Of a DNA stretch of 54,613 bases, positions 8,884 through 17,988 are shown piece by piece. Source of the DNA: Thermus thermamylovorans (lineage in GTDB: Bacteria; Deinococcota; Deinococci; Deinococcales; Thermaceae); assembly GCF_004307015.1 (NCBI RefSeq), contig NZ_SIJL01000007.1, forward strand, positions 61,451 through 116,063, given 5' to 3'. The notes under the pieces were generated by a model. It was not told where the DNA came from and did no database searches. It was given only the letters and a program-made list of their open reading frames with translations. Both the position numbers and the translations under genes were made by a program. Every line of letters starts with the position of its first letter. Within the stretch, counting starts at the first letter, position 1.

Positions 8884-9969
8884 ATGGCGACCCTCAAGGA
8901 CCTTCGCCTCCTCCCGTTCCGCATCCCCCTGAAGGCCCCCTTGCGCTGGGGGAAGGCCTCGGAGCTTTCCGTCCTCGAGGGGGCCCTTCTGGAGGTGGAG
9001 CTTTCCGACGGCTCCCTGGGCCGGGCGGAGGTGGCCATCCGCCCCACCATCTACGGGGAAACCCTGGGGAGCGTCAGGGCCGGGCTTGCGTACCTGAAGC
9101 CCAGGCTTCTGGGCCTCGAGGCGGACGACCAGGAGGGGATCCGGGCCGTGCTGGAGGCCTTCCCCTGCAACCTTGGGCTGAAGGGGGCCTTGGACATCGC
9201 CCTCTGGGAGGCCTGGGCCCGGAGCGAGGGGGAGGAGCTCCATCAGGTGCTGAAGCCCGCCAAGCACCGGGTGCGGGTGGCCTACCTCCTGGGCCTGGGC
9301 TCCGAGGAAGAGGTGCTTTCCGATGCCCGCATGGCCTACGGGGCGGGGGTGCGGGTCTTCAAGGTCAAGGTGGGCCGGGACCTCGAGGGGGATACCCGCA
9401 GGATCGCCCGCCTTAAGGAGGCCTTCCCCGACGCCGAGCTCTACGCGGACGCCAACGAAACCCTCTCCCCCAAGGATGCGGAAGCCTACCTTCTGGCCTG
9501 GAAGGAGATGGGCCTCCGCTACGTGGAGGAGCCCCTGCCCACAGAGGCGGTGGAGGCCAGGAGGAGCCTGAGGGAGAAGGGCATCCTCCCCCTCATCGCC
9601 GACGACTCCGCCATGACCCCCAAGGACCTGCGCCGGGAGCTGGCTCTAGACACCTTCGACGTCCTGAACCTCAAGCCCGCCCGCACCGGCGTCACCTGGA
9701 CCCTGGAGATGCTGGCCCTGGCCCGGGAAAGGGGCAAGCGGGCCATGGTGGGCAGCCAGGCGCAGAGTTCCTTTGGCGCGTACCAGTCCGCCCTTCTGGC
9801 CTTCCAACAGGGGGTCACGGAGCCCAACGAGCTGGCCTTCCACCTGAAGGCGGAGGGGGGCTTCTTCCCCTTTCCCCCCTTCCGCGAGGGCTGGCTCTAC
9901 TTTGAGGACCTGGTGGAGGGGCGCTTCCACGAGGAGGCCTTCCGCCGCTACGCCCTAGAGCAGCCCTAG
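8884..9969 (+). CDS. Enolase-superfamily racemase/epimerase (dipeptide epimerase or MenC-like)
   Basis: 361 aa. The capping domain is N-terminal. The barrel has the acid/base lysines in FKVKVG (Lys160, Lys162), metal ligands in DAN (Asp189), EEP (Glu215) and ADDS (Asp240 or 241), and the opposite-face lysine in NLKPARTG (Lys264). This set marks the muconate-lactonizing/MenC/dipeptide-epimerase subgroup, which moves the alpha proton of an amino-acid carboxylate or makes o-succinylbenzoate. No menaquinone genes flank it, so a dipeptide or N-acylamino acid epimerase role is as likely as MenC. The 3' end overlaps the tail at 9955 by 15 bp. Confidence 0.85.
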   Translation: MATLKDLRLLPFRIPLKAPLRWGKASELSVLEGALLEVELSDGSLGRAEVAIRPTIYGETLGSVRAGLAYLKPRLLGLEADDQEGIRAVLEAFPCNLGLKGALDIALWEAWARSEGEELHQVLKPAKHRVRVAYLLGLGSEEEVLSDARMAYGAGVRVFKVKVGRDLEGDTRRIARLKEAFPDAELYADANETLSPKDAEAYLLAWKEMGLRYVEEPLPTEAVEARRSLREKGILPLIADDSAMTPKDLRRELALDTFDVLNLKPARTGVTWTLEMLALARERGKRAMVGSQAQSSFGAYQSALLAFQQGVTEPNELAFHLKAEGGFFPFPPFREGWLYFEDLVEGRFHEEAFRRYALEQP

Positions 9970-10122
9970 GGCCTCCCGGAAATCCCGCAAGACCTCCCGG
10001 GTCCCCGCCCTCAGGAGGGCTTTCCCCGGGTGCCCCGTGAGGAGGGCGTAGGTGGGGGCCTCCTGCCAGGCCAGAAGGTGCAGGGTGCCGTCCAGGCTAG
10101 AGAGGAGGGCTTCAAGCGTGGG
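9955..10122 (-). other. Out-of-phase coding tail after the MFS gene; no start codon of its own
   Basis: In the +1 phase relative to the MFS gene there are 55 codons after AAG, starting PTLEALLSSLDGTLHLL and ending FREALGLL before TAG (9957-9955). Codons are typical of the neighbouring genes (mostly G/C third positions). There is no ATG, GTG or TTG between the upstream in-phase stop and this segment. The phase would join the MFS frame if one A were dropped from the A6 run at 10124-10129, which lies five codons before the MFS stop. It could be a C-terminal extension made by slippage, a gene that lost its start codon, or a sequencing indel. Confidence 0.5.
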
Positions 10123-11161
10123 CTTTTTTCCGCTCCAGGCCGGAAACCAAAAGGAAAAGCCCCAGGGCTAGGAGGAGAAAGCCCAGGGGGACTCCCCCTA
10201 CGGGCAGGAGGGCGAAGAGGGCGGGCATCAGGGTGCTCCCCGTAGCCCCGGCGTAGAAGAGCCCCCCCAGGGCCCGGTGCCCGTAGCGGGCCTGCACCAG
10301 GGCCAGGAGGGTGGAGAAGAGGGGTCCGAGGAGGAAGCCCACCAGGGGGAAGAGGAGGGCGGTGGGGGGGACGAGGTTGAGGAGGAGGAGGAGGAGGACC
10401 CCGAGGAGCAGGGCCCTCAGGGCGGCCAGGGGGTTTTGCGCCACCCGCTCTGCCCAAAGGAGCCTCCCCAGGGCCAGGAGGAGCCAGTAGAGGGAGAGGA
10501 GGAGGCCGCCGGTAGCGGTGGCGTACCCCAGCTCCTCCAGCCAGACCCGGTTCCAGGTGGCCAGGGAGCCCTCGAGGCCGGTGTACAGGCCCGCGGCCAG
10601 GAGGAAGGGCCAGTACCCCCTCCCGCCTTCCCGCGGGGTTTGGGCCACCCTCGGGGCCCGCCAGACCAGGAAAGCCCCCACCCAGGCCGCCAGGCCGGCC
10701 AAGGGAAGCACGGCGGCGTAGGGCAGGAGGGTGAGGGCCAGGGGGGTGAAGACCGCCCCCAGGCCGAAGGCCGCGTTCACTCGGTTTAAGAGCTGCACCC
10801 GCCTTTCCGGGTGGAGCTCCCCCACCAGGCTGTTGCCGTGCAGGTTCATCACCCCCTGGCCCAGGCCCAGGGGAAAGGCCAGGGCCACCACCAGGGGGAA
10901 GGAGGGGGCCAGGGCCATGCCCAGGAAGGCCAGGCCCGCCAGGGAGAGGGCCAGGGGGAAGAGGGGATGGCGCCTTTCCCCCTGGGCCAGGCGCACCCCC
11001 AGGAGGAGCCCCAGGAGGAGGGCGGTGAAGAACCAGGAGACCTCCCCCTCCACCCCGTAGCGCCCGCGCCAGTAGGGAAGGGCCGCCCCGGGCAGGGCCA
11101 CGACCACGCCCACCAGGAAGACGGAGAGAAACGAGCCCCAAAAGAGGCGCACATCCGCCAT
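10112..11161 (-). CDS. Major facilitator superfamily transporter
   Basis: 349 aa from the ATG at 11161, with 10-12 hydrophobic segments. The start is preceded by AAAGGGAGA; a TTG further up would add nine polar residues. GVRLAQGERRHPLF after helix 2 is a loose form of the MFS loop 2-3 motif, and the middle loop (RAPRVAQTPREGGRGYW) separates two six-helix halves. The substrate is unknown; the best general guess is a sugar or drug effluxer. The protein ends ERKKAHA just after an A6 run, and a 55-codon open tail continues in the +1 phase. Confidence 0.85.
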   Translation of the reverse strand: MADVRLFWGSFLSVFLVGVVVALPGAALPYWRGRYGVEGEVSWFFTALLLGLLLGVRLAQGERRHPLFPLALSLAGLAFLGMALAPSFPLVVALAFPLGLGQGVMNLHGNSLVGELHPERRVQLLNRVNAAFGLGAVFTPLALTLLPYAAVLPLAGLAAWVGAFLVWRAPRVAQTPREGGRGYWPFLLAAGLYTGLEGSLATWNRVWLEELGYATATGGLLLSLYWLLLALGRLLWAERVAQNPLAALRALLLGVLLLLLLNLVPPTALLFPLVGFLLGPLFSTLLALVQARYGHRALGGLFYAGATGSTLMPALFALLPVGGVPLGFLLLALGLFLLVSGLERKKAHA

Positions 11162-11186
11162 TCTCCCTTTCCCTGAGTCCTTGGTC

Positions 11187-11193
11187 AATAATG
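11187..11193. promoter_or_regulatory. Shared near-symmetric -10 element for MFS and ygfZ genes
   Basis: Plus strand AATAAT (11187-11192) is 7 nt before the ATG at 11200. The minus strand reads CATTAT over almost the same base pairs (11193-11188), 26 nt before the MFS ATG, which has its own ribosome binding site. One AT-rich element could serve both directions. Confidence 0.5.
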
Positions 11194-11199
11194 GAAGGC

Positions 11200-11979
11200 A
11201 TGGAAACCCTTCTGGAGAACGCCCTGGGCGGGAGGGGGCACTTCGCCTTCCCCGGAGTGCTCCTCCTGCGGGGGCCCGACGCCCTCCCCTTCCTGCAGGG
11301 CCAGGCCACCCGGGACCTGAGGGGACTTTCCGGGCCTGCCGGGGCCCTTTTCCTCAACCACCGGGGCCAGATCGAGGAGGCGGCCACGGTCTTCCCCCAC
11401 CCCGAGGGCTTCCTCCTGGCCCCTTGGGGAGCCCTGGCGGGCCTTAGGGCCCGCCTGGAGCGCTACCTCGTCTTCGACCAGGTGGAGCTTTTGGAACTCC
11501 CCCTCTACCGCCTCCTCCATGCCGACGGGCGGGAGGAGGTGGCGGAGAGCGGGGAGGGGGCGTACCCGGAGGCCCTCTACCCCCTCTACACCCTCCTGAA
11601 GGGCCTTCCCCTCCTCTCCGACATCCGGGGGGAGCTTCCCCAGAGCGTGGGCCTCCTCCACCTGGTGGACTACGGCAAGGGATGCTACGTGGGCCAGGAG
11701 ATCATGGCCCGCACGGAGGGCAGGGAGACCCACCACCGCCTGGTGGGCCTGCGGGCCTTGGGGAAGGAGGGTGAGGTTCCTTGCGACCTCCACTGGGGGG
11801 GGCGGAGGGTGGGGACGGCCAAGCGCCTCCAGGAGACCCCCTTTGGCCCTTTGGGCCTGGGGGTGGTGCGCAAGGAGGTGCCCTTTGGAGCGGAGCTGGA
11901 GGGGGGCGGGGGGCGCTTTCGCCTGGAGCCCCTACCCTTTGAGGAGGCCTCATGGAGCGGGCGGAGATCATCGGCGTAG
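11200..11979 (+). CDS. ygfZ: Folate-binding Fe-S protein YgfZ/GcvT-like
   Basis: 259 aa. The diagnostic motif KGCYVGQE is present at residues 160-167 with Cys162. YgfZ proteins bind tetrahydrofolate and support assembly or repair of Fe-S enzymes such as the tRNA methylthiotransferase MiaB. The fold is that of the GcvT aminomethyltransferase ([11 protein letters not shown] in the N-terminal domain). I start at ATG 11200 rather than 11191 because the 11191 ATG lies inside the -10 element, while 11200 sits 7 nt after it. cinA begins inside the last 28 nt and is probably translationally coupled. Confidence 0.88.
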   Translation: METLLENALGGRGHFAFPGVLLLRGPDALPFLQGQATRDLRGLSGPAGALFLNHRGQIEEAATVFPHPEGFLLAPWGALAGLRARLERYLVFDQVELLELPLYRLLHADGREEVAESGEGAYPEALYPLYTLLKGLPLLSDIRGELPQSVGLLHLVDYGKGCYVGQEIMARTEGRETHHRLVGLRALGKEGEVPCDLHWGGRRVGTAKRLQETPFGPLGLGVVRKEVPFGAELEGGGGRFRLEPLPFEEASWSGRRSSA

Positions 11980-13136
11980 GGACGGAGCTCCTCTATGGGG
12001 AGACCCTGGACACCAACACCGCGGAGATCGCGGCGAGCCTCAAGCCCTACGCCCTCAAGGTGGAGAGGACCCTGCGGGTGGCGGACGAGCCCGGGCCCCT
12101 GGTCCGGGAGGTGCGGGCGGCCTGGGAGGGGGCCCGGCTGGTGGTCCTCTCCGGGGGCCTCGGCCCCACCCCGGACGACATCACCCGGGAGGCGGTGGCC
12201 GAGGCCTTGGGGGAGGCGTTGGAGCTAGACGAGGCGGTGCTTTCCGAAATCGAGGCCCGCTTCCGCGCCCGGGGCCGCACCATGCCCGAGGCCAACCGTA
12301 AGCAGGCCCTGAAGATCCCCTCGGCCACCTGGCTCAGCAACCCCTGGGGCACCGCCCCCGGCTGGTGGGTGCAGAAGGGGAGCAAGGACCTGATCCTCCT
12401 GCCCGGCCCCCCCATGGAGTGGCGGCCCATGTGGCGGGAGGTCCTGCCCCGGCTGGGCCTGCCCCGGCGCCCTTATGCGGAAAGGATCCTGAAGACCTGG
12501 GGCCTCGGGGAGTCGGACATCGTGGAGCGCCTGGGGGGGCTTTTCCAGAGAGGGGAGGAGGTGGAGGTGGGCACCTACCCCAGGCTCCAGGGGGTGGAGG
12601 TGGTGGTCCGGGGCCGGGAGGATCTGGTGGCGGACCTTTCGGAGAAGATCAAGAAGCGCCTCTTGAAGGAAGTCTGGGGCGAGGGGGAGCTCACCCTGGC
12701 GGAGGCCGCCCTGCGCCGCCTGGAGCTGGAAGGGGCCACCCTCTCCACCATGGAAAGCCTCACCGGGGGGCTTCTGGGGGCGGAGATCACCCGGGTGCCG
12801 GGGGCGAGCCGCTTTTACCTGGGCGGCGTGGTATCCTATTCCCCAGGGGCCAAGGCCCGCTTCGGTGTGCCGGAGGAACTCCTCGCCAAAACGGTCTCCG
12901 CCGAAACGGCTAAGGCCATGGCGGAGGCCGCCCGGAGGCTTTTTGGCTCCACTTACGCCCTGGCCACCACCGGGGTGGCGGGTCCCGACCCCCTGGAGGG
13001 GGAGCCTGTGGGCACGGTCTACGTGGCCCTGGCGGGCCCTAAGGGGACGGAGGCCCGCCGTTACCGCTTCCCCGGCGACCGGGAGGCCGTGAGGCTTAGG
13101 AGCGTGTACGCCGCCCTGGCCCTCTTGCTGACATGA
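11952..13136 (+). CDS. cinA: CinA, competence/damage-inducible protein with nicotinamide-nucleotide amidase domain
   Basis: 394 aa. The N-terminal MoaB/MogA-like domain has the ADP-ribose pyrophosphatase/COG1058 pattern ([45 protein letters not shown]). The C-terminal PncC domain has [36 protein letters not shown] and [22 protein letters not shown]. The two activities recycle pyridine nucleotides (NMN to NaMN). GAGGAGG lies 4 nt before the ATG, within the end of ygfZ. It overlaps thpR by 4 nt and heads the cinA-thpR-recA-rny cluster, an arrangement also known in Deinococcus. Confidence 0.96.
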   Translation: MERAEIIGVGTELLYGETLDTNTAEIAASLKPYALKVERTLRVADEPGPLVREVRAAWEGARLVVLSGGLGPTPDDITREAVAEALGEALELDEAVLSEIEARFRARGRTMPEANRKQALKIPSATWLSNPWGTAPGWWVQKGSKDLILLPGPPMEWRPMWREVLPRLGLPRRPYAERILKTWGLGESDIVERLGGLFQRGEEVEVGTYPRLQGVEVVVRGREDLVADLSEKIKKRLLKEVWGEGELTLAEAALRRLELEGATLSTMESLTGGLLGAEITRVPGASRFYLGGVVSYSPGAKARFGVPEELLAKTVSAETAKAMAEAARRLFGSTYALATTGVAGPDPLEGEPVGTVYVALAGPKGTEARRYRFPGDREAVRLRSVYAALALLLT

Positions 13137-13726
13137 GGCTCTTCTACGCCATTTTTCTTCCCGAAGAGGTGCGGCGCCCCCTGGCGGAAGCCCAGGGGCA
13201 GGTGGCCCGCTACCGGGGCTGGAAGGGGGTGGCCCCCCACCAGCTCCACCTCACCCTGCTCTTCCTGGGGGAGAGGCCCGAGGGGGACCTGGAGGACCTT
13301 TTGGCCCTGGGGCACCGCCTGGGGCGGCTTTTCCCGACTTTCCCGGCCCGCATCCGGGGCACGGGCTACTTCCCCAACGAGGGCACCCCCCGGGTCTGGT
13401 TCGCCAAGGCGGAGGGGGAGGGGTTTGCCCCCTTGGCCGAGGCCCTGAGGCAGGGGGTGGCCGAACTCTTGGGGGAGGAGGCCCTCTTGGCCGGGGGGGA
13501 TAAGCCCTTCAAGCCCCACATCACCCTGGCCCGGCGCAAGGCCCCGGCCCCCCGGGTGCCCCCGGTGGTCTTCGGCCTGGAGTGGCCCGTGGCCGAGTTC
13601 GCCCTGGTGCGCTCGGAGCTCAGGCCCAAGGGGCCTATTTACACCCTTCTGGAGAAGTTTCCTTTGCGAGGTGAGCATGGACGAGAACAAGAGGAAAGCG
13701 CTGGAAAACACGCTGAAGACCATTGA
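13133..13726 (+). CDS. thpR: RNA 2',3'-cyclic phosphodiesterase (2H family, LigT)
   Basis: 197 aa. Two HxTx motifs mark the 2H phosphoesterase active site: HLTL at residues 39-42 and HITL at 129-132. The enzyme opens 2',3'-cyclic phosphates on RNA ends and can ligate tRNA halves in vitro. It starts in the ATGA overlap with the cinA stop. The last 16 or so residues ([18 protein letters not shown]) are charged, do not look like family sequence and are encoded within the first 50 nt of recA in another frame; this tail is probably a by-product of the overlap. Confidence 0.93.
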   Translation: MRLFYAIFLPEEVRRPLAEAQGQVARYRGWKGVAPHQLHLTLLFLGERPEGDLEDLLALGHRLGRLFPTFPARIRGTGYFPNEGTPRVWFAKAEGEGFAPLAEALRQGVAELLGEEALLAGGDKPFKPHITLARRKAPAPRVPPVVFGLEWPVAEFALVRSELRPKGPIYTLLEKFPLRGEHGREQEESAGKHAEDH

Positions 13727-14702
13727 GAAGGAGTTCGGCAAGGGCGCGGTCATGCGCCTGGGGGAGATGCCCAAGCTCCAGGTGGACGTGATCCCCACGG
13801 GCTCCCTGGGCCTGGACCTGGCCTTGGGCATCGGGGGGGTTCCCCGGGGCCGGGTCATCGAGATCTACGGCCCCGAGTCCGGGGGCAAGACCACCCTGGC
13901 CCTCACCATCATCGCCCAGGCCCAGAAGCAGGGGGGCGTGGCCGCCTTTGTGGACGCGGAGCACGCCCTGGATCCCCTCTACGCCGGGAAGCTCGGGGTG
14001 AAGGTGGAAGACCTCCTGGTCTCCCAGCCGGACACCGGGGAGCAGGCCCTGGAGATCGTGGAGCTCCTCGCCCGTTCGGGGGCGGTGGACGTGATCGTGG
14101 TGGACTCGGTGGCCGCCCTGGTGCCCAAGGCGGAGATCGAGGGGGAGATGGGGGACCAGCACGTGGGCCTCCAGGCCCGGCTCATGAGCCAGGCCCTCCG
14201 GAAGCTCACCGCCGTGCTCTCCAAGAGCAACACCGCCGCCATCTTCATCAACCAGGTGCGGGAGAAGGTGGGGGTGATGTACGGCAACCCGGAAACCACC
14301 CCCGGGGGAAGGGCCCTCAAGTTCTACGCCAGCGTGCGCCTGGACGTGCGCAAAAGCGGCCAGCCCATTAGGGTGGGCCCCGAGGCCGTGGGCATCAAGG
14401 TGAAGGTGAAGGTGGTGAAGAACAAGCTGGCCCCGCCCTTCCGCGAGGCGGAGCTGGAGATCTACTTCGGCAAGGGCCTGGACCCGGTGATGGACCTGGT
14501 GAACGTGGCCGTGGCCGCGAACGTCATCGAGAAGGCGGGGAGCTGGTTCTCCTACGGGGAGGCCCGCCTGGGCCAGGGCAAGGAGAAGGCGGCGGAGTAC
14601 CTCAAGGAGCGGCCGGAGCTTCTGGAGGAGATCCGGGCCAAGGTGCTGGAGCGGGCCCACGAGGTGGTTCTCTCGGGGGCTGGCGAAGGGGAGGAAGGAT
14701 GA
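13677..14702 (+). CDS. recA: RecA recombinase
   Basis: 341 aa. It forms ATP-dependent filaments on single-stranded DNA for homologous recombination and natural transformation. Walker A is GPESGGKTT, Walker B is [11 protein letters not shown], and loop L2 is [30 protein letters not shown]. The family start [11 protein letters not shown] fits the ATG at 13677, preceded by GAGGTG; a GTG six nt earlier is also possible. No intein or frameshift. The start lies 50 nt inside thpR and the stop overlaps rny by 4 nt, so translation along the cluster is coupled. No LexA-type palindrome is visible upstream. Confidence 0.99.
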   Translation: MDENKRKALENTLKTIEKEFGKGAVMRLGEMPKLQVDVIPTGSLGLDLALGIGGVPRGRVIEIYGPESGGKTTLALTIIAQAQKQGGVAAFVDAEHALDPLYAGKLGVKVEDLLVSQPDTGEQALEIVELLARSGAVDVIVVDSVAALVPKAEIEGEMGDQHVGLQARLMSQALRKLTAVLSKSNTAAIFINQVREKVGVMYGNPETTPGGRALKFYASVRLDVRKSGQPIRVGPEAVGIKVKVKVVKNKLAPPFREAELEIYFGKGLDPVMDLVNVAVAANVIEKAGSWFSYGEARLGQGKEKAAEYLKERPELLEEIRAKVLERAHEVVLSGAGEGEEG

Positions 14703-16429
14703 CCCTGACCCTTTTGGACTGGGTGCTCCTGCTCCTGGTCCTGGTCCTGGCGGGGGCTTTGCTCCTCAGGCGCAGGGGAGAGGACCGCTCGGGGGAGGAG
14801 GCCAGGCGGCTGTTGGAGACCGCGCGGGAGGAGGCCCGGGAGGTCCTGGAGGCCGCCCGCCAGGAAGCCAGGGATATCCTCGAGGCCGCCCGCCAGGAGG
14901 CTAGGGCCTCGAGGGAGGAGGCGGAGGCCAGGGCCAAGGTCCTCCGCCAGGAGCTGGAGGCGGAGCTCCGGCGCAAGGAGGAGGCCCTGGAGGCCGAGGC
15001 GAGGCGGCGCCTGGCCGAAGCCGAGGAGCGGCTTAAGGGGGAGCGGGAGGAGCTCAAGGCGGAGCGGGAACGGCTCAGGGCCCTCCAGGAGGAGCTTCGG
15101 GGGGAGCGGGAGCGCCTCAAGGAGGAACGGGAGGAGCTCCGCCGCGAGGCGGAAAGGCTCTCCAAGCGGGGGGAGGCCCTGGACGCCCGGGCCCTCAGGC
15201 TGGACGCCCTGGAGGAGGCCCTCGGCCAGCGGGAGGAGGCCCTGAAGGGGCGGGAAGGCCTCCTCGCCGAGCGGGAGAAGGAGGTGGAGAGGCGCCTTTA
15301 CGAGGCGGCGGGCCTCTCCCCCGAGGAGGCGAGGCGCCTCATCCTGGAAAGGCTGGACCGGGAGCTGGAGGAGGAGAAGGCGCAAAGGGTCAGGGCTGCC
15401 CTGGAGAAGGCCCGCCTCGAGGCCCGGCGGGAGGCCCAGAAGATCCTGGCCCAGGCCATGCAGCGCCAGGCCTCGGAGACGGCGGCGCAGCTGGCGGTCT
15501 CCGTGGTGCCCATCCCCTCCGACGCCATGAAGGGACGGATCATCGGGCGGGAGGGGCGGAACATCCGCACCTTCGAGGCCTTGACGGGCGTGGACCTGAT
15601 CATCGACGACACCCCGGAGGCGGTCCTCCTCTCCTCCTTCAACCCCATCCGCCGGGAGATCGCCCGCATGGCCCTGGAGGAGCTCCTGAAGGACGGGCGC
15701 ATCCACCCGAGCCGCATCGAGGAGGTGGTGGAGAAGGCCAAGGGGGAGATGAAGACCTTCATCTACGAAAGGGGGGAGGAGGCGGCCCTCGAGGCCGGGG
15801 TGGTGGGCCTGAAGCCCGGCCTCGTCCAGCTCTTGGGGCGGCTCCACTTCCGCTCCAGCTACGGCCAGAACGTCCTCAAGCACTCCGTCCAGGTGGCCCA
15901 CCTCGCGGGGATCATGGCCGCGGAGCTGGGCCTGGACGCCGCCCTGGCCCGCAGGGCAGGGCTTCTCCACGACATCGGCAAGAGCGTGGACCGGGAGGTG
16001 GAGGGGAGCCACGTGGAGATCGGCATCGCCCTGGCCCGGCGCTTCGGGGAGCCCGCGGAGGTCCTGGACGGCATCGCCCACCACCACGACCCGGAAAACG
16101 CCGAGACCGTGTATGCGGTTTTGGTGGCCGCCGCGGACGCCCTTTCCGCCGCAAGGCCGGGGGCGCGGCGGGAGTCCTTGGAGGAGTACCTGCAGCGCCT
16201 GGAGGCCCTGGAGCGCATCGCCCTCTCCTTCCCCGGGGTGGAGACGGCCTTCGCGGTGCAGGCGGGAAGGGAGGTGCGGGTCATCGTCAAGCCGGACCGG
16301 ATCACCGACGCCAGGGCCACCCTCCTGGCCCGGGAGATCGCGGGCCGCATCGAGCGGGAGATGAACTACCCCGGCCAGGTGCAGGTCACCGTGGTGCGGG
16401 AGACCCGGGCGGTGGAGTACGCCCGTTAG
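14699..16429 (+). CDS. rny: Ribonuclease Y
   Basis: 576 aa. An N-terminal membrane anchor ([21 protein letters not shown]) is followed by a long coiled coil (to about residue 200) rich in EARREAEEL-type heptads. The KH domain carries [31 protein letters not shown]. The HD domain has HDIGKS with His424 and Asp425 as metal ligands, and IAHHHDPE further on. The enzyme starts mRNA decay by endonucleolytic cuts at the membrane. The coiled coil contains near-repeats ([29 protein letters not shown]). It is coupled to recA by an ATGA overlap. Confidence 0.98.
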   Translation: MTLTLLDWVLLLLVLVLAGALLLRRRGEDRSGEEARRLLETAREEAREVLEAARQEARDILEAARQEARASREEAEARAKVLRQELEAELRRKEEALEAEARRRLAEAEERLKGEREELKAERERLRALQEELRGERERLKEEREELRREAERLSKRGEALDARALRLDALEEALGQREEALKGREGLLAEREKEVERRLYEAAGLSPEEARRLILERLDRELEEEKAQRVRAALEKARLEARREAQKILAQAMQRQASETAAQLAVSVVPIPSDAMKGRIIGREGRNIRTFEALTGVDLIIDDTPEAVLLSSFNPIRREIARMALEELLKDGRIHPSRIEEVVEKAKGEMKTFIYERGEEAALEAGVVGLKPGLVQLLGRLHFRSSYGQNVLKHSVQVAHLAGIMAAELGLDAALARRAGLLHDIGKSVDREVEGSHVEIGIALARRFGEPAEVLDGIAHHHDPENAETVYAVLVAAADALSAARPGARRESLEEYLQRLEALERIALSFPGVETAFAVQAGREVRVIVKPDRITDARATLLAREIAGRIEREMNYPGQVQVTVVRETRAVEYAR

Positions 16430-16431
16430 GC

Positions 16432-16437
16432 TAGAAT
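16432..16437 (+). promoter_or_regulatory. -10 box TAGAAT, leaderless promoter of mreB
   Basis: TAGAAT is followed by 8 nt and the ATG at 16446, just after the rny stop codon. mreB-fabZ can therefore be transcribed apart from the recA cluster. Confidence 0.6.
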
Positions 16438-16445
16438 GGGGCGAT

Positions 16446-17477
16446 ATGCTGAGGGGCGAGGACATCGGGATCGACCTGGGGACGGCCAGCGTCCTCATCT
16501 ACGTGCGGGGTAAGGGCATCGTCTTGAAGGAGCCTTCCGTCATCGCCGTGGTCCAAGGCAAGCGGGAGGTCAAGGCCGTGGGGGCCGAGGCCTACCGCAT
16601 GCTGGGGCGTACCCCGGGGAACATCGTGGCGGTAAGGCCCCTCAAGGACGGGGTGATCGCCGACTACGCCCTCACGGAGCGCATGCTCCTCCTCTTCCTG
16701 CAGAAGGTGCTCTCCCCCATGAGCCGCTTCTTCCGCCCGCGGGTCATGGTGGGGGTGCCCTCGGGGGTCACGGACGTGGAACGGCGGGCGGTGGTGCAGG
16801 CGGTCTCCGCCCTGGCCCAGAAGGTCTACCTCATCGAGGAGCCCCTGGCCGCGGCCATCGGGGCGGGGATCCGGGTGGCCGAGCCCACGGGGAGCATGGT
16901 GGTGGACATCGGGGGGGGCTCCACGGACGTGGCCGTGATCTCCCTGGGGGGCATCGTGCGCTCCGAGAGCCTGCGCATCGCCGGCAACGAGATGGACCAG
17001 GCCATCATCCGCTACGTGCGGCAGAAGTACAACCTGCTCATCGGGGAGCGCACCGCTGAGGAGCTCAAGATCCAGCTGGGCCGGGCCAAGCTCCTGCCGG
17101 GGGAGGAGCGGGAGGTGGCCGAGGTGCGGGGCCGGGACCTTCTCTCCGGCCTTCCCCGCACCGCGGAGATCCCCGCCGAGGACGTGGCCGAGGCCCTGAA
17201 GGAGCCCCTGGACAAGATCTTCCAGGGGGTGAAGGGGGTCTTGGAGGCCACGCCCCCGGAGCTGGCCTCGGACATCTACGAGCGGGGCATCCTCCTCACC
17301 GGGGGCGGGGCCCTCCTGAGGAACCTGGACGTGGCCCTGCAGGAGGCTACGGGGGTGCCGGTGGTGGTGGCGGAAAACCCCATCGAGGCCGTGGCCCTGG
17401 GCACGGGGCGGGCCCTGGAGATGCTCCACGTCCTGGAGGACACCATCCTCTCCTCCGACGACGTCTTGCGGAGGTGA
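16446..17477 (+). CDS. mreB: Rod-shape determining actin homologue MreB
   Basis: 343 aa. Actin-fold phosphate motifs are IGIDLGTASVLIYVRGKG at the N-terminus, VVDIGGGSTDVAVISLGG (phosphate 2) and GILLTGGGALLRNLD (adenosine). It forms membrane filaments that guide peptidoglycan synthesis. MltG, another cell-wall enzyme, is in the same window but about 10 kb away. mreC/mreD do not follow; fabZ does. The N-terminus lacks an obvious amphipathic helix (MLRGEDIGIDLG), so membrane contact probably relies on the hydrophobic loop of domain IA. Confidence 0.96.
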   Translation: MLRGEDIGIDLGTASVLIYVRGKGIVLKEPSVIAVVQGKREVKAVGAEAYRMLGRTPGNIVAVRPLKDGVIADYALTERMLLLFLQKVLSPMSRFFRPRVMVGVPSGVTDVERRAVVQAVSALAQKVYLIEEPLAAAIGAGIRVAEPTGSMVVDIGGGSTDVAVISLGGIVRSESLRIAGNEMDQAIIRYVRQKYNLLIGERTAEELKIQLGRAKLLPGEEREVAEVRGRDLLSGLPRTAEIPAEDVAEALKEPLDKIFQGVKGVLEATPPELASDIYERGILLTGGGALLRNLDVALQEATGVPVVVAENPIEAVALGTGRALEMLHVLEDTILSSDDVLRR

Positions 17478-17481
17478 TGGG

Positions 17482-17913
17482 GTGGAGATCGGGGAGATCC
17501 TCAAGCTCCTGCCCCACCGCTACCCCTTCCTCCTCATCGACCGGGTGCTCCACGCGGACGAACGGTCCTTCCGGGCCCTGAAGAACGTGACCTTCAACGA
17601 GCCCCACTTCCAGGGCCACTTCCCCGGCTATCCCGTGATGCCCGGGGTCCTGATCCTGGAGGCCATGGCCCAGGCGGCGGTGGGGACCATCGCCCGGCAG
17701 CCGGGCTTCCAGCCGGGGGGCCTGGTCTTCCTGGTGGGGGTGGAGGAGGCCCGCTTCCGGAAGCCCGTGGTCCCGGGGGACACCCTGGTCCTGGAGGGGG
17801 AGCTCCTCCGCTACCGCCTGGGCCTGGGCAAGGTGGCGGTCCGGGCCCTGGTGGAGGGGGAGGAGCGGGCGGCCGCCACCTTGAGCTTCGCCGTCCGGCA
17901 GGAGGGGGCCTGA
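17482..17913 (+). CDS. fabZ: 3-hydroxyacyl-ACP dehydratase FabZ
   Basis: 143 aa, hotdog fold. The active site His46 lies in HFQGHFPGYPVMPG and Glu60 in LILEAMAQAA. The enzyme removes water from 3-hydroxyacyl-ACP in fatty-acid elongation. The GTG start at 17482 follows GAGGTGATGG, which contains the mreB stop, so it is coupled to mreB with a 4-nt gap. Other fab or lpx genes are not adjacent. Confidence 0.95.
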   Translation: MEIGEILKLLPHRYPFLLIDRVLHADERSFRALKNVTFNEPHFQGHFPGYPVMPGVLILEAMAQAAVGTIARQPGFQPGGLVFLVGVEEARFRKPVVPGDTLVLEGELLRYRLGLGKVAVRALVEGEERAAATLSFAVRQEGA

Positions 17914-17944
17914 CGCCCGCCCGGGCTCCCGGGGTTGGGCAGGG

Positions 17945-17969
17945 CTTCCCCCTGGGGCAAGGGGGGAAG
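17945..17969. terminator. Hairpin between convergent fabZ and darG
   Basis: CTTCCCCC (17945-17952) can pair with GGGGGAAG (17962-17969) across a loop of about 9 nt. There is no U-tract on either strand, so at best a weak or factor-assisted bidirectional terminator. Confidence 0.3.
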
Positions 17970-17988
17970 GGTTCGGCGGAAAAGGGTA

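Noticed and set aside
14800-15300. Repetitive DNA in rny that could be a tandem repeat array
   Set aside because: The repeats are heptad-like codon patterns of the coiled coil, not exact DNA repeats.
17914-17988. A possible att site or transposon end next to darG
   Set aside because: No tRNA, integrase, direct repeat or terminal inverted repeat could be seen at either side of the DarTG module.
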